Of a stretch of DNA of 64,000 bases, positions 8,739 through 18,054 are shown piece by piece. The DNA lies in NCBI GenBank assembly GCA_016709145.1, contig JADJEK010000001.1:1302001-1366000 (forward strand). The letters run 5' to 3'. Each line of letters starts with the position of its first letter. The first letter of the stretch is position 1. Origin of the DNA: Planctomycetota bacterium (lineage in GTDB: Bacteria; Planctomycetota; B15-G4; JADJEK01). The notes under the pieces are model-generated. The model was given only the letters and a program-made list of their open reading frames with translations. It had not been told where the DNA came from and made no database searches. Position numbers and translations under genes: made by a program.

Positions 8739-9620
8739 TCACTCCCGCCCAACCCCCGCCAGGAACTCGTCGATGGTGTCGCCGAACTCCGGATCGAGGA
8801 GCGTCGTCATGTGATCGGCGCCCTCGATCACTTTGATTTCGCCGCGGCCGAGCTCTTCCACGATGAGAGCTGCCCGCAGTTTCGTGGCCTCGGCCTCTTT
8901 CGATCCGTGGATGAAGAGGATCGGTGCCGAGCACTTGGCCAATTGGTCCAGCGTCACGTCGAGGTGCTTGATTCCGCGGCCCGCGGCGGCGAATGCTCTC
9001 ACGTCCTTGCCGTCGTACAGCACCTTGGCCAACGCGTTGGCATAGTCCTCGCTCATCTTTGGTCTGTCGGCCGGCATCACGTCGATGAGGTACGACCCCA
9101 GGCCCTTGCCTTCCTCGACGGCCTTTGCGAACACCTCGATCTCACGGGCGTCGACTTTGACCTCGTTGACGTCCGTCGTGAGAACGGGAGCCTGCCCGCC
9201 GAACACGAGGCTCAGGACGCGGTCCGGGTGCGTCGCCGCGATCTTCCCCGCGACGATGGCGCCCATCGAGTATCCGACCAGGTGCGCCTTCTTCAGTTCG
9301 AGGTGATCGAGCAACCGGACGACGTCCTCCGCCATCTCGGGTCCGTACTGCTCCGGTTCATGCGGCTTGCCGCTCTTACCGTGTCCGCGCAGATCGACCG
9401 CGATCAATTGGTATTCCTCGGTCGCGGGGTTCGTGTCGAGGCGACCCCACATGCTCCCATCGCTCATCCAGCCGTGGAGCAGGACGACGGGTTCACCCTC
9501 TCCGGCGGTGACGTAACGAATCTCGACGCCGTTCGAGTCGAACACGGCGTCGGTTGCGTCGGTGGCGTGGGGGACGAGGCCGAGAGCGGCGAACGGGATC
9601 AGCAAGGACCACGACTTCAT
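8739..9620 (-). CDS. secreted alpha/beta hydrolase
   Basis: 293 residues with a signal-peptide-like start (MKSWSLLIPFAALGLVPHA). It has the alpha/beta-hydrolase fold motifs LLHGWMSDG (oxyanion region, about 48-55), the nucleophile elbow GYSMG with S118, and a C-terminal GADH with H270. The acid is probably in the region near D231-E244. Substrate unknown; esterases, lipases and haloperoxidase-like enzymes share this layout. The open frame extends to 9722, but ATG 9620 gives the clean signal peptide. It is followed 8 bases later by the HNH gene on the same strand, so they are probably one transcript. Confidence 0.82.
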   Translation of the reverse strand: MKSWSLLIPFAALGLVPHATDATDAVFDSNGVEIRYVTAGEGEPVVLLHGWMSDGSMWGRLDTNPATEEYQLIAVDLRGHGKSGKPHEPEQYGPEMAEDVVRLLDHLELKKAHLVGYSMGAIVAGKIAATHPDRVLSLVFGGQAPVLTTDVNEVKVDAREIEVFAKAVEEGKGLGSYLIDVMPADRPKMSEDYANALAKVLYDGKDVRAFAAAGRGIKHLDVTLDQLAKCSAPILFIHGSKEAEATKLRAALIVEELGRGEIKVIEGADHMTTLLDPEFGDTIDEFLAGVGRE

Positions 9621-9678
9621 GAATTCGTATTCCAAGGAGGACCGGAGAGTACGGGCCTCGACTGAATCGTATTCGTAC
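9621..9678. promoter_or_regulatory. AT-richer upstream region with two GAAT-N(3-4)-ATTC half-palindromes
   Basis: Just upstream of the hydrolase start, GAAT-TCGT-ATTC (9621-9632) and GAAT-CGT-ATTC (9664-9674) repeat the same imperfect dyad 43 bases apart. They could be operator sites or part of the promoter. No clear -35/-10 pair is recognised. Suggestive only. Confidence 0.2.
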
Positions 9679-9785
9679 GAAAGCGACTCGCTGATGCACG
9701 TATTCCTGATGGGTTGAAGCACGACATCCGGGACGCCACCACGTTACCCTGATCCCCGTTCCAACCGCAGGACTCGCGCGAGGCT

Positions 9786-10130
9786 CTAGAACACCCCCGC
9801 CAGCAAGGTGGCCTCGGCCGGCGGTGCTTCGATGGTCATTCCGCCGGTCGGCGTCGCAGGGATCTTGAGGTTCGAGAGAAGTCGCGCGATTGCGGTCGTA
9901 CCGAGCACCGGCGGCGGAAAGGGGGGTCACGCGATCGACTCCGCCCGCGATTGGATCACGGTTCCCGTCCGCTTGCTGGACGATCGCGTAGGTCAACTCG
10001 TCGCCCTCGGCGAGACCGTCGTCTGCGTCGAGATGAGCGTGCGGTCTCCCGGCAGGCATTGGACCGTAGAGGATGCGCTCGGGGTGCGAGAAGAAGCGGC
10101 CCGAGCGCTCGGAGCTGGTCTGGTCACTTC
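9786..10130 (-). pseudogene. probable gene remnant with a frameshift at a poly-C run
   Basis: On the minus strand, protein-like sequence reads RFFSHPERILYG, then GDELTYAIVQQADGN up to about DRVTP. It then continues in the next frame as PPPVLGTTAIARLLSNLK and ends at TAG (9786-9788). The two parts join smoothly if one C is removed from the run of six at 9921-9926. No acceptable start codon is visible upstream. It is either the decayed end of a gene or a sequencing error. The family is not recognised. A plus-strand ORF (9808-10176) covers the same bases and cannot be fully excluded. Confidence 0.35.
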
Positions 10131-10253
10131 GCGCCGTGCTTGCCTTTCGGCAGAGAACCCGCCTTCGGCGAAGTGACTGTCGACTACGATCGTCGCGACT
10201 CGTCGTCCGCTCGAATTCCGGCGACCAGGACTTGCTGGCCCCATGGACCCCTC

Positions 10254-11477
10254 ATGAACGCCGCTTCGACTTTTCTTCGCCGCGTCACGCTGCGCAATTA
10301 CAAGAGCATCGCGGCATGCAGGGTCGAACTCGCGCCACTGACGTTTCTCGTCGGCCCGAATGGATCCGGCAAGAGCAACTTTCTCGACGCGCTTCGCCTC
10401 ACTGCGGATGCACTACGAACTTCGCTCGATCACGCACTTCGCGAGCGCGGCACGATTCGCGAAGTGCGCCGACGTTCGGGCGGCCATCCGAATCACTTCG
10501 CGATTCGCCTCGACTTCACGCTGCCGACCGGTGAGCACGGTTGGTACGCATTCCGTGTGGGCGCGAAGAAGAACGGTGCTTACGAAGTCCAGGAGGAAGA
10601 GTGTTCGATCGGTGGGGAGTCCGCACTCAGCCTTGCACACTTTCGAGTCGAGAACGGCGAGGTCCGGGAAGCATCATTCTCGCCAACACCGGCGGTCGTT
10701 TCGGATCGTCTGTTCCTCGTCGCGGCGTCGGGGACACCCCAGTTTCGACCCGTGTACGACGCGCTGTCGCAGATCGAGGTCTACAACCTCAATCCACGTG
10801 CGCTCGCAGCACTGCAAAAGCCTGACCCTGGTGACATCCTGCGCCGCGACGGCAGCAACGCCTCGAGCGTTCTGCAGCACCTGAACGCAGCGTCGAAGGC
10901 GCGGATCGACGAGTATCTCGAACGGATCGTGCCTGGCGTGTCGTCACCGGAAGCCAAAACGTTCGGTCCGGAAGAGACGATCGAGTTCCGGCAAGTCGTC
11001 CGGGGTCAAGCCGCATCGTGGCGCTTTAACGCGTCTTCAATGTCGGACGGGACACTACGAGCTCTGGGAATCCTGCTCGCGATCTTTCAAGGCGGAGCCA
11101 ATGGCGCGGTTCGCCGCGCTCCACTTCTCATCGGACTCGAAGAGCCCGAGGTCGCACTGCATCCCGCCGCAACTAGCGTGCTCCTGGGCGCATTGCGCGA
11201 AGCGTCGAGGCAGACGCAGATCGTCGTCACGAGCCACAGTCCGGATCTCCTCGATCACCCGGACATCGCACCCGAGAGCTTGCTCGCCGTCGATGCCAGC
11301 GACGGTTTGACGACGATCGGCGCGATCGACGAGGCCGGACGCTCGGCATTGCGCGACCGCCTATTCACTCCCGGTGAGCTGCTGCGGCAATCGCAACTTC
11401 AACCGTCGAAGGATGCCCTCCGTGACGTCCAGCACGACAAGCAACTTCGCCTCTTCGACGACGAGGGAGAGCGCTAG
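10254..11477 (+). CDS. AAA/ABC-type ATPase (predicted ATPase, AAA_21-like, OLD/SMC-like head)
   Basis: 407 residues. Walker A is GPNGSGKSN at 34-42 after RNYKSIAACRVELAPLTFLV, typical of OLD- and RecF-like ATPases. An ABC signature-like SMSDGTLRALG starts at S262. Walker B is LLIGLEEPE with E296/E297, and the switch histidine is in VVTSHSPD (about 325-332). No TOPRIM domain is fused; instead the next gene, one base downstream, encodes a DUF4276 TOPRIM-like protein, so the two together mimic a split OLD-family protein. ATG 10254 is chosen because the family motif starts soon after; no strong ribosome site is visible, and GTG 10174 in frame is an alternative. Codon use is less GC3-biased than in housekeeping neighbours. 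Confidence 0.88.
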   Translation: MNAASTFLRRVTLRNYKSIAACRVELAPLTFLVGPNGSGKSNFLDALRLTADALRTSLDHALRERGTIREVRRRSGGHPNHFAIRLDFTLPTGEHGWYAFRVGAKKNGAYEVQEEECSIGGESALSLAHFRVENGEVREASFSPTPAVVSDRLFLVAASGTPQFRPVYDALSQIEVYNLNPRALAALQKPDPGDILRRDGSNASSVLQHLNAASKARIDEYLERIVPGVSSPEAKTFGPEETIEFRQVVRGQAASWRFNASSMSDGTLRALGILLAIFQGGANGAVRRAPLLIGLEEPEVALHPAATSVLLGALREASRQTQIVVTSHSPDLLDHPDIAPESLLAVDASDGLTTIGAIDEAGRSALRDRLFTPGELLRQSQLQPSKDALRDVQHDKQLRLFDDEGER

Positions 11478-11478
11478 G

Positions 11479-12066
11479 GTGTACGTCGCACCGATCGTCG
11501 AGGGTCACGGCGAGCAGAACGCCGTCGCGCCGTTGCTGCGGCGTATTGGCGCGGAGCTCGGCATTGGGAGCATCCGCGTGAATCGGCCGCTCCGCGTCCG
11601 AGCGGACAGGTTCCTACGCGACGACACGGAATTCGCTCGCTACGTCGAACTCGCTGCTCGGAAGGCAAAGCCCGAACACGGATGCGTGTTGATCCTGCTC
11701 GACGCCGACGATGTGCGACCGTGCGAACTCGGTCCGTCGATTCTGGCGCGTGCGACGGCCGTCCGCCGGGACGTACCGATTGTTGTCGCGTTGGCGCACC
11801 GGGAGTACGAGACATGGTTCCTTGCCGCGGCACGATCGCTGCGCGGGTTCCGCGGCTTGCCTGACGACCTCGAGCCACCCGCGATGCCCACCGCGATCCG
11901 CGACGCGAAGGGTTGGTTGTCCGATCGAATGGGCGAACCCTACGACCCAGTCGTACATCAGGTTGCGTTCACCAGCGTCTTCGATTTGACCGAGGCTAAG
12001 GCTGCTCCGTCGTTCGATCGGCTCGTGCGCAAGTTGGCTGAGCAGTTCGGATCTTCCGCCCGCTGA
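11479..12066 (+). CDS. DUF4276 (TOPRIM-like) protein, partner of the upstream ATPase
   Basis: 195 residues. IVEGHGEQNAV gives E8 and E12, and LILLDADD gives D75, D77 and D78. This arrangement of an early acidic residue followed by a DxD on a beta strand is that of TOPRIM-like folds and is diagnostic for DUF4276. A conserved HREYETWFLAA follows. The start is GTG 11479, one base after the ATPase stop, with GAGGGAG at 11463-11469 as ribosome site. DUF4276 genes are found next to AAA ATPases, and comparable ATPase/TOPRIM pairs (OLD, PARIS) act in phage defence through nucleic-acid cleavage. The function here is inferred from that analogy. Confidence 0.85.
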   Translation: MYVAPIVEGHGEQNAVAPLLRRIGAELGIGSIRVNRPLRVRADRFLRDDTEFARYVELAARKAKPEHGCVLILLDADDVRPCELGPSILARATAVRRDVPIVVALAHREYETWFLAAARSLRGFRGLPDDLEPPAMPTAIRDAKGWLSDRMGEPYDPVVHQVAFTSVFDLTEAKAAPSFDRLVRKLAEQFGSSAR

Positions 12067-12196
12067 ATCCGTTCGACCATCTCACGGTTCGTTTTCCGCC
12101 TTCCATTCACCGATCTGCATCCCCTGACGGTCGTGGATCGTCCCGCACGACTCGCTGAAGTGGTCGCGGGTTGCTCCATTCGAAAGGGGTGCTTCG

Positions 12197-12970
12197 ATGC
12201 TGCGGGGAGCCTTCGCGATCCTCGTTCTGCTCGGCGGTTCCGGTTGCTCGGCGGTGAATCACAAGCTGACGCCCGCACCGGAGCCCGCCCGTCGACAGCT
12301 CGCCGCGACGTGGCTGTTCGACGTGCGAGCCGACGAAGGTGTGGCCCTCGCGGCCGAGCCGGCGACGACGCATGAACCGGCGTCCGGATTCGAACGCGCG
12401 ACGTACGTGGTGTGGGGCTTGCCTCGCGACCTTCTGGACGTGCCGTTCACGACGCTGAACCGGCTCGGGATCGGCACGTACTTCACGACGTTCGGATGCG
12501 AGCAAGGCTCGAAGAATGCACGCGGGAGCGAGGCCGTGATCATTGCAGCAGCCGTCACCGGAGGCATTGTCGGTTTCGCGCAGGGGTGGGGTGCGGCGGG
12601 GCCACACTTCTTCCAACGCGCCGTGTACACGCAGTACTACTCGTACTTCGGGGCCGCGGTTGGCGCAGCGGCTGGCTTTGCCGCAACGGGCGCCTATGGA
12701 GCGGCCGTCATTCCGCTCGAGACCGCCTTGCTGCGCTCGGGCTTCGACGACGCGTACCTGAAGGGCAACCATGCGCGCCTCGACGTCCACGCTGCCTGGA
12801 CCGAAGCAACGGTAGCCGCGTACGAGCGCCACGAGCGCAGCCTCGCGTACTTCCCGAACTGGCGTTACGGCGTCTGCGGCGAACGGCGCGTGATGCCGGC
12901 GCCCGTCGTGCCCGGCGACGCGCCTCCGCCAACGGAACCTGCGCCCACGCTCGCCGACGCGACACCCTGA
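12197..12970 (+). CDS. putative lipoprotein of unknown function
   Basis: 257 residues. The N-terminus MLRGAFAILVLLGGSGCSAV ends in a lipobox-like GSGC (the -3 position is Gly, so it is not ideal). Two glycine/alanine-rich hydrophobic stretches at about 110-125 and 155-175 could be membrane segments, and the C-terminus is proline/alanine-rich. The motif VVWGLPRDLLDVPFTTLNRLG resembles the DLPFS-like motif of uncharacterised bacterial lipoproteins. AAAGGGG seven bases upstream of ATG 12197 is a usable ribosome site. Not recognised as any known enzyme. Confidence 0.65.
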   Translation: MLRGAFAILVLLGGSGCSAVNHKLTPAPEPARRQLAATWLFDVRADEGVALAAEPATTHEPASGFERATYVVWGLPRDLLDVPFTTLNRLGIGTYFTTFGCEQGSKNARGSEAVIIAAAVTGGIVGFAQGWGAAGPHFFQRAVYTQYYSYFGAAVGAAAGFAATGAYGAAVIPLETALLRSGFDDAYLKGNHARLDVHAAWTEATVAAYERHERSLAYFPNWRYGVCGERRVMPAPVVPGDAPPPTEPAPTLADATP

Positions 12971-12989
12971 AGCGATCCCTTGAAACGCT

Positions 12990-13025
12990 GCGAGGCTCGC
13001 GGAGCATTCGCTCCGCGAGCCTCGC
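12990..13025. terminator. bidirectional hairpin terminator candidate
   Basis: A perfect 16-bp stem (GCGAGGCTCGCGGAGC and its complement) with loop ATTC lies between the convergent lipoprotein (ends 12970) and SUMF1 gene (ends 13050). No U-tract on either side. Confidence 0.7.
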
Positions 13026-13049
13026 GCTGTGTCGTCGAAGAGTCGAAGC

Positions 13050-15017
13050 TCAGTTCTTCGCGGCTCCGGCGGGCTTCGCCGCCTCGGCCGGCTTCGCATC
13101 CGCAGGCTTCTCGGCCTTCGGCTTCGGCAGCGTCGGCGGCTCGTTCGAATCGAGCTTGCCCTGTTCGATCGACAGCGGCAGTTCGAACGCGACGGCCTTG
13201 CCCTTCATCTCCGTTTCCGGAACGAAGCGCACCGTGATGCGGTCGAGCGCCGGGATCTTGCGGACGCCGTCGGCGAGGACTTTCTCGGTCTTCAGCGACG
13301 GCTTCTCGGGCTTCGCCGTGTCCTTGAGGTCGTCCTTCAACGGCAGCGCCGCGACCGCGGTACCGCGGTAGCTCCACAGCACGACGTGATCGCGCGTCTT
13401 GTCGAACTGGATCGAACCTTCGGGGAGTTCGAGGACGGGCGTCGGAGCGGTCGCTTCTTCAGCGGCCGGTTCCTCGACTTCCGCGACCTCTTCCTCTTCC
13501 TTCTCGCGCTTGCCGCCCTTGGCGCCTTTGGCTTTTTCCTTGGCAGCCTTCTTCGCGTCGTCGACGGCCTTCTTGGCCGCGGCCTTGGCGTCGGCGGCCG
13601 CTTGATCCGCCGCGCGCTTCAAGTGGTGCGAGCCGTGATACACCCACAGGTCGTCGGCCGGGTAGAGCGGCTTCTCCTTCGGGTTCTTCGCGTGGAACTT
13701 GACGGTGTACGCGCCGGGCGGGATCCCCGGATTCACGATGGACTCGGAGACCACCAACACGCCGAGCGTCGTCGTCGAAGCGGGTTCGGCCATGATGCGC
13801 AGCTTCGGCAGCTTCGCGATCGGCGCGAACGCGAACTCACGGGAGCCGATGAACAGGCCGTGTTCGCCGGTGTACTCACGCTCGATCGCCACGGTGCTCT
13901 TGAGATCGAGCGGGTCGTTCGACGCGTTGTAGGACGCGAGCAGGGACAGTTGGTTGCGGATCGCATCGATGCCGGGCTGCACCGATTTCGCCGTGCGGAA
14001 ACCGACGTCGTTCATCCACGTCTGCGCGGGCGCCGGCTGGCGCAACGCGGACAGCAAGCCAGTGCTGCCGAGGTTGAACGAGCCGCCACGCAGCACGTAC
14101 TCGAGCTTGTTGAACGGGGCGACGAAACGCTCGCCTTCCTTGCCGCGCTTCGTCTGCAGCACGAGGTCCTTGTAGTCCTTGTAGGCCTCGTAGCGCGACG
14201 ACGTCCATTCCCAGACGTTGCCCGACAGATCGTGGATGCCGAACGCGCTCGCGCCGCCGTCCCGGCCACCCATGGGCTGCGGACCGCGGGAGCCGCGCGG
14301 GAACGTCGTCGTCTCCGAGATGGCGAGCTCGCCACCCTTCTTTTCCTTGGTGTCGAACTCGTTGCCCCACGGATAGAGCAGGCCGGTCGGGCCGCGCGCC
14401 GCGAACTCGTGTTCGATTTCGGTCGGCAGTCGGCGACGCGCCCAGCGGCAGAAGCCCTGGACCTCGTCGTACGAAACCATGACGACCGGCGCGTCTTCGA
14501 GGCCTTCCGGGATCTTGCCTTCTTCCGCGAGTTTCAGCGCGGCGGGGGCGTTCGCCTGGGGATCGGTCGCGATGCTCTTCGGGTCCTTGGCGTTGAGGAT
14601 GCTCATCCACCCGTCGGCCCAGTACTTCACGAGGTCCGGGCTCGCGGTCTGGCCGGTCGCGTCGAGGTAGTACTTCCACTGCCGGTTCGTGACCTCGCGC
14701 TGGTCGAGGTAGAACGCCTCGACCTGTTCCTCGTGCCGCGGCTGCGCGCCGGCCAGGATGTTCAGGTACTGAGGGTTCTCTTTGTGGCGGCTGTTCTTGA
14801 TCTCGTCTGCGCTCATGCCGATCACCGCCTTGCCTGCGGGGATCAGCTTCATTCCGACCGGGCCGGTGCTCGCGCCGGAGTCCGCCGAAGCGGGGTCCGC
14901 CGCGTTCTTGTCGGCCTTGGCGGTGGCGGTTTCCTGGTCGGCTGGCCAGGCGAGCGCACCACCGAACAGGGACGGGACCACGATCGAGAGAATGGAGACT
15001 CGCTTGAAGACGCCCAT
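13050..15017 (-). CDS. secreted SUMF1/FGE-like domain protein with charged coiled-coil C-terminus
   Basis: 655 residues. A signal peptide (MGVFKRVSILSIVVPSLFGGALA) is followed by a formylglycine-generating-enzyme-like (SUMF1) domain at about 55-350. Family marks include the AFYLDQREVTNRQWKYYL block, CRWARRRLPTEIEHEFAARG, YPWGNEF, DLSGNVWEWTSS, LRGGSF and VGFRTA. The cysteines of true FGE after the RGGSF position are absent, so sulfatase activation is unlikely and a binding or structural role is more probable. A beta-rich region follows, with a lysine/alanine/glutamate coiled coil at about 465-525. ATG 15017 is preceded by a GGGAG ribosome site. It is transcribed divergently from the RluD-type gene. 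Confidence 0.88.
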   Translation of the reverse strand: MGVFKRVSILSIVVPSLFGGALAWPADQETATAKADKNAADPASADSGASTGPVGMKLIPAGKAVIGMSADEIKNSRHKENPQYLNILAGAQPRHEEQVEAFYLDQREVTNRQWKYYLDATGQTASPDLVKYWADGWMSILNAKDPKSIATDPQANAPAALKLAEEGKIPEGLEDAPVVMVSYDEVQGFCRWARRRLPTEIEHEFAARGPTGLLYPWGNEFDTKEKKGGELAISETTTFPRGSRGPQPMGGRDGGASAFGIHDLSGNVWEWTSSRYEAYKDYKDLVLQTKRGKEGERFVAPFNKLEYVLRGGSFNLGSTGLLSALRQPAPAQTWMNDVGFRTAKSVQPGIDAIRNQLSLLASYNASNDPLDLKSTVAIEREYTGEHGLFIGSREFAFAPIAKLPKLRIMAEPASTTTLGVLVVSESIVNPGIPPGAYTVKFHAKNPKEKPLYPADDLWVYHGSHHLKRAADQAAADAKAAAKKAVDDAKKAAKEKAKGAKGGKREKEEEEVAEVEEPAAEEATAPTPVLELPEGSIQFDKTRDHVVLWSYRGTAVAALPLKDDLKDTAKPEKPSLKTEKVLADGVRKIPALDRITVRFVPETEMKGKAVAFELPLSIEQGKLDSNEPPTLPKPKAEKPADAKPAEAAKPAGAAKN

Positions 15018-15222
15018 GGAAACTCCCTGCCTTCACGTACGCGCGGGCTCATTGCCGAGGCGCAACCGACTCTGCCCATGACCGCGGCCAGGGGGTGTCC
15101 GGGGGAGAGTCGAGCGCGAACGGCAGGCTGCTGCGGCCCGTCAAGGCCGTCCACGAACTGGTGCATTAGGGATAAGCTGGGGGAGGGTAACAGGATTCGA
15201 ACAAACCGCAACGGGCCCGAAA
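15018..15222. other. divergent intergenic region
   Basis: 205 bases between the divergent SUMF1 and RluD-type genes must hold both promoters; no clear promoter elements are recognised. A tRNA T-arm-like string lies around 15193-15201 but does not belong to a foldable tRNA. Confidence 0.4.
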
Positions 15223-16233
15223 TTGACCACGATCGACACCGACGACACACCTTCCAGCCAGTCCATTCGCATCGAGATCACGGAGACCGAAGCCGGCACG
15301 CGCGTCGATCGATTCCTGGGCAACCGCTTCTATCCGGCGTACTCGCGGTCGTTCCTGACCGACCTGATCGCCGCCGGAGGGATCACGGTCAACGGCCGGT
15401 CGGTCCGCCCGGCGTACCGACTGGCGCAGAACGACGTCATCGAAGCCACGCTGATCCCGCGCACGGAGCAAACCCCCGGGCCGGAGAACATCCCGATCGA
15501 CGTCCTCTATCAGGACGAGCACATCCTGGTGATCCACAAGCCCGCGGGCATGGTCGTCCACCCCGGCTCGAACGTGCGGTCCGGCACGCTCGCGAACGCG
15601 CTCATCCATCACTTCCCGGAGATCTCCAAGGTCGGCCTCGTCGACCGACCCGGGATCGTCCACCGCCTCGACGCCCACACGTCGGGGGCGATGGTCGTCG
15701 CGCGCACGAACCCCGTGCGCGCCGCGCTCGTCGATCAGTTCAAGGCCAAGCTCGTGAAGAAGGAGTACCGCGCGCTCGTGGTCGGCGAGATGCCGCTCGA
15801 CGCCGACTACATCGACCTACCGCTCGGTCCCGATCCGCGTCGCCCCGAGCGCATGCACGTCGACGCCGAGAACGGCAAGCCGTCGTCGACCTATTACCAG
15901 GTGCTCGAACGACTGCCGGGCGTCACCTGGGTCGCGGCCATGCCGCACACGGGACGCACGCACCAGATCCGCGTCCACCTCGCGCACCTCGGCTACCCGA
16001 TCGTGAACGACCCGCAGTACGGCATCACGATCGGCCGCACGTGGCACAACATCCGCGAGGACCGCAAGAAGAAGGGACTGCCGTTCGCCGACATCCATCG
16101 GCATGCTCTGCACGCGTTCCGGCTGACGTTCCGCCACCCAGTCACGGGCGAAGAGAAGACGTTCGAAGCACCCGTGCCGAAGGACATGACCGATCTGCTC
16201 GAGTACTACCGCGCGCTCGTCCGCGGGCAGTGA
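15223..16233 (+). CDS. rluD: RluA/RluD-family 23S rRNA pseudouridine synthase
   Basis: 336 residues. An S4 RNA-binding domain at about 25-80 ([20 protein letters not shown]) is followed by the RluA catalytic domain. The active-site motif [10 protein letters not shown] has the catalytic aspartate at D150; [11 protein letters not shown] and [20 protein letters not shown] are also diagnostic. It converts specific uridines of 23S rRNA to pseudouridine; which positions is inferred only from similarity to RluD. The start is TTG 15223, the only sensible start upstream of the S4 domain; a strong ribosome site is not visible. The next gene starts 16 bases downstream. Confidence 0.92.
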   Translation: MTTIDTDDTPSSQSIRIEITETEAGTRVDRFLGNRFYPAYSRSFLTDLIAAGGITVNGRSVRPAYRLAQNDVIEATLIPRTEQTPGPENIPIDVLYQDEHILVIHKPAGMVVHPGSNVRSGTLANALIHHFPEISKVGLVDRPGIVHRLDAHTSGAMVVARTNPVRAALVDQFKAKLVKKEYRALVVGEMPLDADYIDLPLGPDPRRPERMHVDAENGKPSSTYYQVLERLPGVTWVAAMPHTGRTHQIRVHLAHLGYPIVNDPQYGITIGRTWHNIREDRKKKGLPFADIHRHALHAFRLTFRHPVTGEEKTFEAPVPKDMTDLLEYYRALVRGQ

Positions 16234-16249
16234 AGGACCGACCCTCCGC

Positions 16250-17878
16250 ATGAACTCCCCGGATGAGCAGAAGGCCGCGTACGTGCGCGAGCACTTCACC
16301 GACACTCCCAACGCGAAGACCAGTTCCGGCCTCTCGATCGATCCCGTCTACGTCCCGGTCCAAGACGGCGCCGCGCAGCACGCGTCGCTCGGCTTGCCCG
16401 GCTCGTACCCGTTCACGCGCGGGCCGTACCCGACGATGTACCGCGGCAAGCCGTGGACGATGCGCCAGTACGCGGGCTTCGGCGACGCCGGCGAGACGAA
16501 CGCGCGGTTCCGCAAACTGCTCGATCGCGGCCAGACCGGCCTGTCGGTCGCGTTCGATCTGCCGACGCAGATCGGCTACGACCCCGACCACGAGTTCGCG
16601 GAAGGTGAGGTCGGCAAGGTCGGTGTCTCGATCGCGACGCTCGACGACCTCGATCGCCTGTTCGACGGCATCCCGCTCGATCGCGTGTCGGTGTCGATGA
16701 CGATCAACGCGACCGCGACGATCCTGCTCGCGTTCACGATCGCGCTGGCGAAGCGACGTGGCGTCGCGAAGGACCACCTGCGCGGAACCGTGCAGAACGA
16801 CATCCTGAAGGAGTACATCGCGCGCGGGACGTATCGCTTCCCGATCCGGCCGGCGATGCGGCTCGTGACCGACCTCATCGGCTACTGCGCGACCGATCTG
16901 CCGCGCTGGAACCCCATCTCGATCTCCGGATACCACATGCGCGAAGCGGGCTGCACCGCGGCGCAGGAGATCGCGTTCACGCTCGGCAACGGCTGCGCCT
17001 ACGTCCAGGACGTGCTCGATCGCGGCCTCGACGTCGACGCGTTCGCGCCGCAACTCTCGTTCTTCTTCAACGCGCACAACCACTTCTTCGAAGAGATCGC
17101 GAAGTTCCGCGCCGCGCGCCGATTGTGGGCGACGTTGATGCGCGATCGCTTCGGCGCGAAGAAGGCGGAGTCGATGCGCTTGCGCTTCCACACGCAGACG
17201 GCGGGTTCGACGCTGACCGCGCAGCAACCCGACAACAACGTCGTGCGCGTCACGCTGCAGGCGCTGGCCGCGGTGCTCGGCGGCACGCAGTCGCTGCACA
17301 CCAACTCGAAGGACGAAGCGCTCGGCCTGCCGACCGAACACGCCGCGACGTTGGCGTTGCGCACGCAGCAGATCCTCGCGTTCGAGTCGGGTGTGACCGA
17401 CACCGTCGATCCGCTCGGCGGCGCGCCGTTCGTCGAAGCGATGACCGACGCGCTCGAAGACGCGGCGCGCACGTACCTGAAGCGCATCGACGCACTCGGC
17501 GGCGCGGTGCCGGCGATCGAGCAGGGCTTCATCCAGGGCGAGATCCACAAGGCCGCGTACCACCATCAACTCGCGGTCGAGAAGGGCGACACGATCGTCG
17601 TCGGCGTCAACAAGTTCACGGCGAACGAGCCGCGCGCCGACATCTTCCGCGTGAAGGACACACTGCGAGCCACGCGCATCCGCGAAGTCGAGGACGCGCG
17701 CAAGCGGCGTGACGCGGACGCGGCGAAGCGCACGCTCGAGGATGTCGTTCGCGTGGCGCAGTCGAAGCAGAACCTACTGCCGGCGTTGGTCGCGGCCGTC
17801 GAAGCCGGCGTGACACTCGGCGAGTTGTGCACCGCACTCGAAGGCCTGTTCGGCCGCTATCGCGCGCCGGTGCTGTGA
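16250..17878 (+). CDS. methylmalonyl-CoA mutase large (catalytic) subunit
   Basis: 542 residues, the usual length for the separate catalytic subunit. The N-terminus contains [26 protein letters not shown] and later [13 protein letters not shown], typical of acyl-CoA mutases. [19 protein letters not shown] and [18 protein letters not shown] are the substrate-barrel motifs. There is no B12-binding DxHxxG domain, so it needs a separate small subunit that is not in this window. It catalyses the adenosylcobalamin-dependent carbon-skeleton rearrangement linking propionyl-CoA breakdown to succinyl-CoA; a related acyl-CoA mutase specificity (such as isobutyryl- or ethylmalonyl-CoA mutase) cannot be excluded. 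A two-stem hairpin follows the stop. Confidence 0.93.
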   Translation: MNSPDEQKAAYVREHFTDTPNAKTSSGLSIDPVYVPVQDGAAQHASLGLPGSYPFTRGPYPTMYRGKPWTMRQYAGFGDAGETNARFRKLLDRGQTGLSVAFDLPTQIGYDPDHEFAEGEVGKVGVSIATLDDLDRLFDGIPLDRVSVSMTINATATILLAFTIALAKRRGVAKDHLRGTVQNDILKEYIARGTYRFPIRPAMRLVTDLIGYCATDLPRWNPISISGYHMREAGCTAAQEIAFTLGNGCAYVQDVLDRGLDVDAFAPQLSFFFNAHNHFFEEIAKFRAARRLWATLMRDRFGAKKAESMRLRFHTQTAGSTLTAQQPDNNVVRVTLQALAAVLGGTQSLHTNSKDEALGLPTEHAATLALRTQQILAFESGVTDTVDPLGGAPFVEAMTDALEDAARTYLKRIDALGGAVPAIEQGFIQGEIHKAAYHHQLAVEKGDTIVVGVNKFTANEPRADIFRVKDTLRATRIREVEDARKRRDADAAKRTLEDVVRVAQSKQNLLPALVAAVEAGVTLGELCTALEGLFGRYRAPVL

Positions 17879-17881
17879 CCG

Positions 17882-17918
17882 GCGATCGGCTTCCCGAACC
17901 TCGGGATCGGCCGATCGC
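17882..17918. terminator. two-stem hairpin after the mutase gene
   Basis: The outer stem GCGATCGGC/GCCGATCGC (17882-17890 with 17910-17918) encloses an inner CCCGA-ACC-TCGGG hairpin. It begins four bases after the mutase stop. No U-tract. Confidence 0.5.
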
Positions 17919-18054
17919 TACGGCCGACCGGACGAGCCCTGTTCCGCTTCCCAGTTGATTCCGCGCGCGTCGCCCGCGATGGTGCCGCGCCAAGTCGGTC
18001 GTCGGCTGCGCACGGATCCTCGGGCGCCCGCGCATCGACGCCGGAAGGGTCGTC

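Noticed and set aside
9808..10176. 122-codon plus-strand ORF
   Set aside because: It covers the same bases as the minus-strand remnant; neither has a recognised family, but the minus-strand peptide reads more like a folded protein. Left open with low confidence.
13050..15017. Assignment of the SUMF1 proteins (here and at 48861) as formylglycine-generating enzymes
   Set aside because: The two active-site cysteines expected after the RGGS motif are absent in both, and no sulfatase gene is in the window.
15185..15215. T-arm-like string GGATTCGAAC suggesting a tRNA on the minus strand
   Set aside because: The bases flanking TTCGAAT do not form a 5-bp T stem, and no anticodon or acceptor arm can be folded around it.
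13029..16253. 1074-codon plus-strand ORF
   Set aside because: It runs antisense to the SUMF1 gene and out of frame through the RluD-type gene, both of which have clear family motifs.
16250..17878. Complete methylmalonyl-CoA mutase in one polypeptide
   Set aside because: The product ends at 542 residues with no B12-binding DxHxxG motif, so it is the catalytic subunit only.
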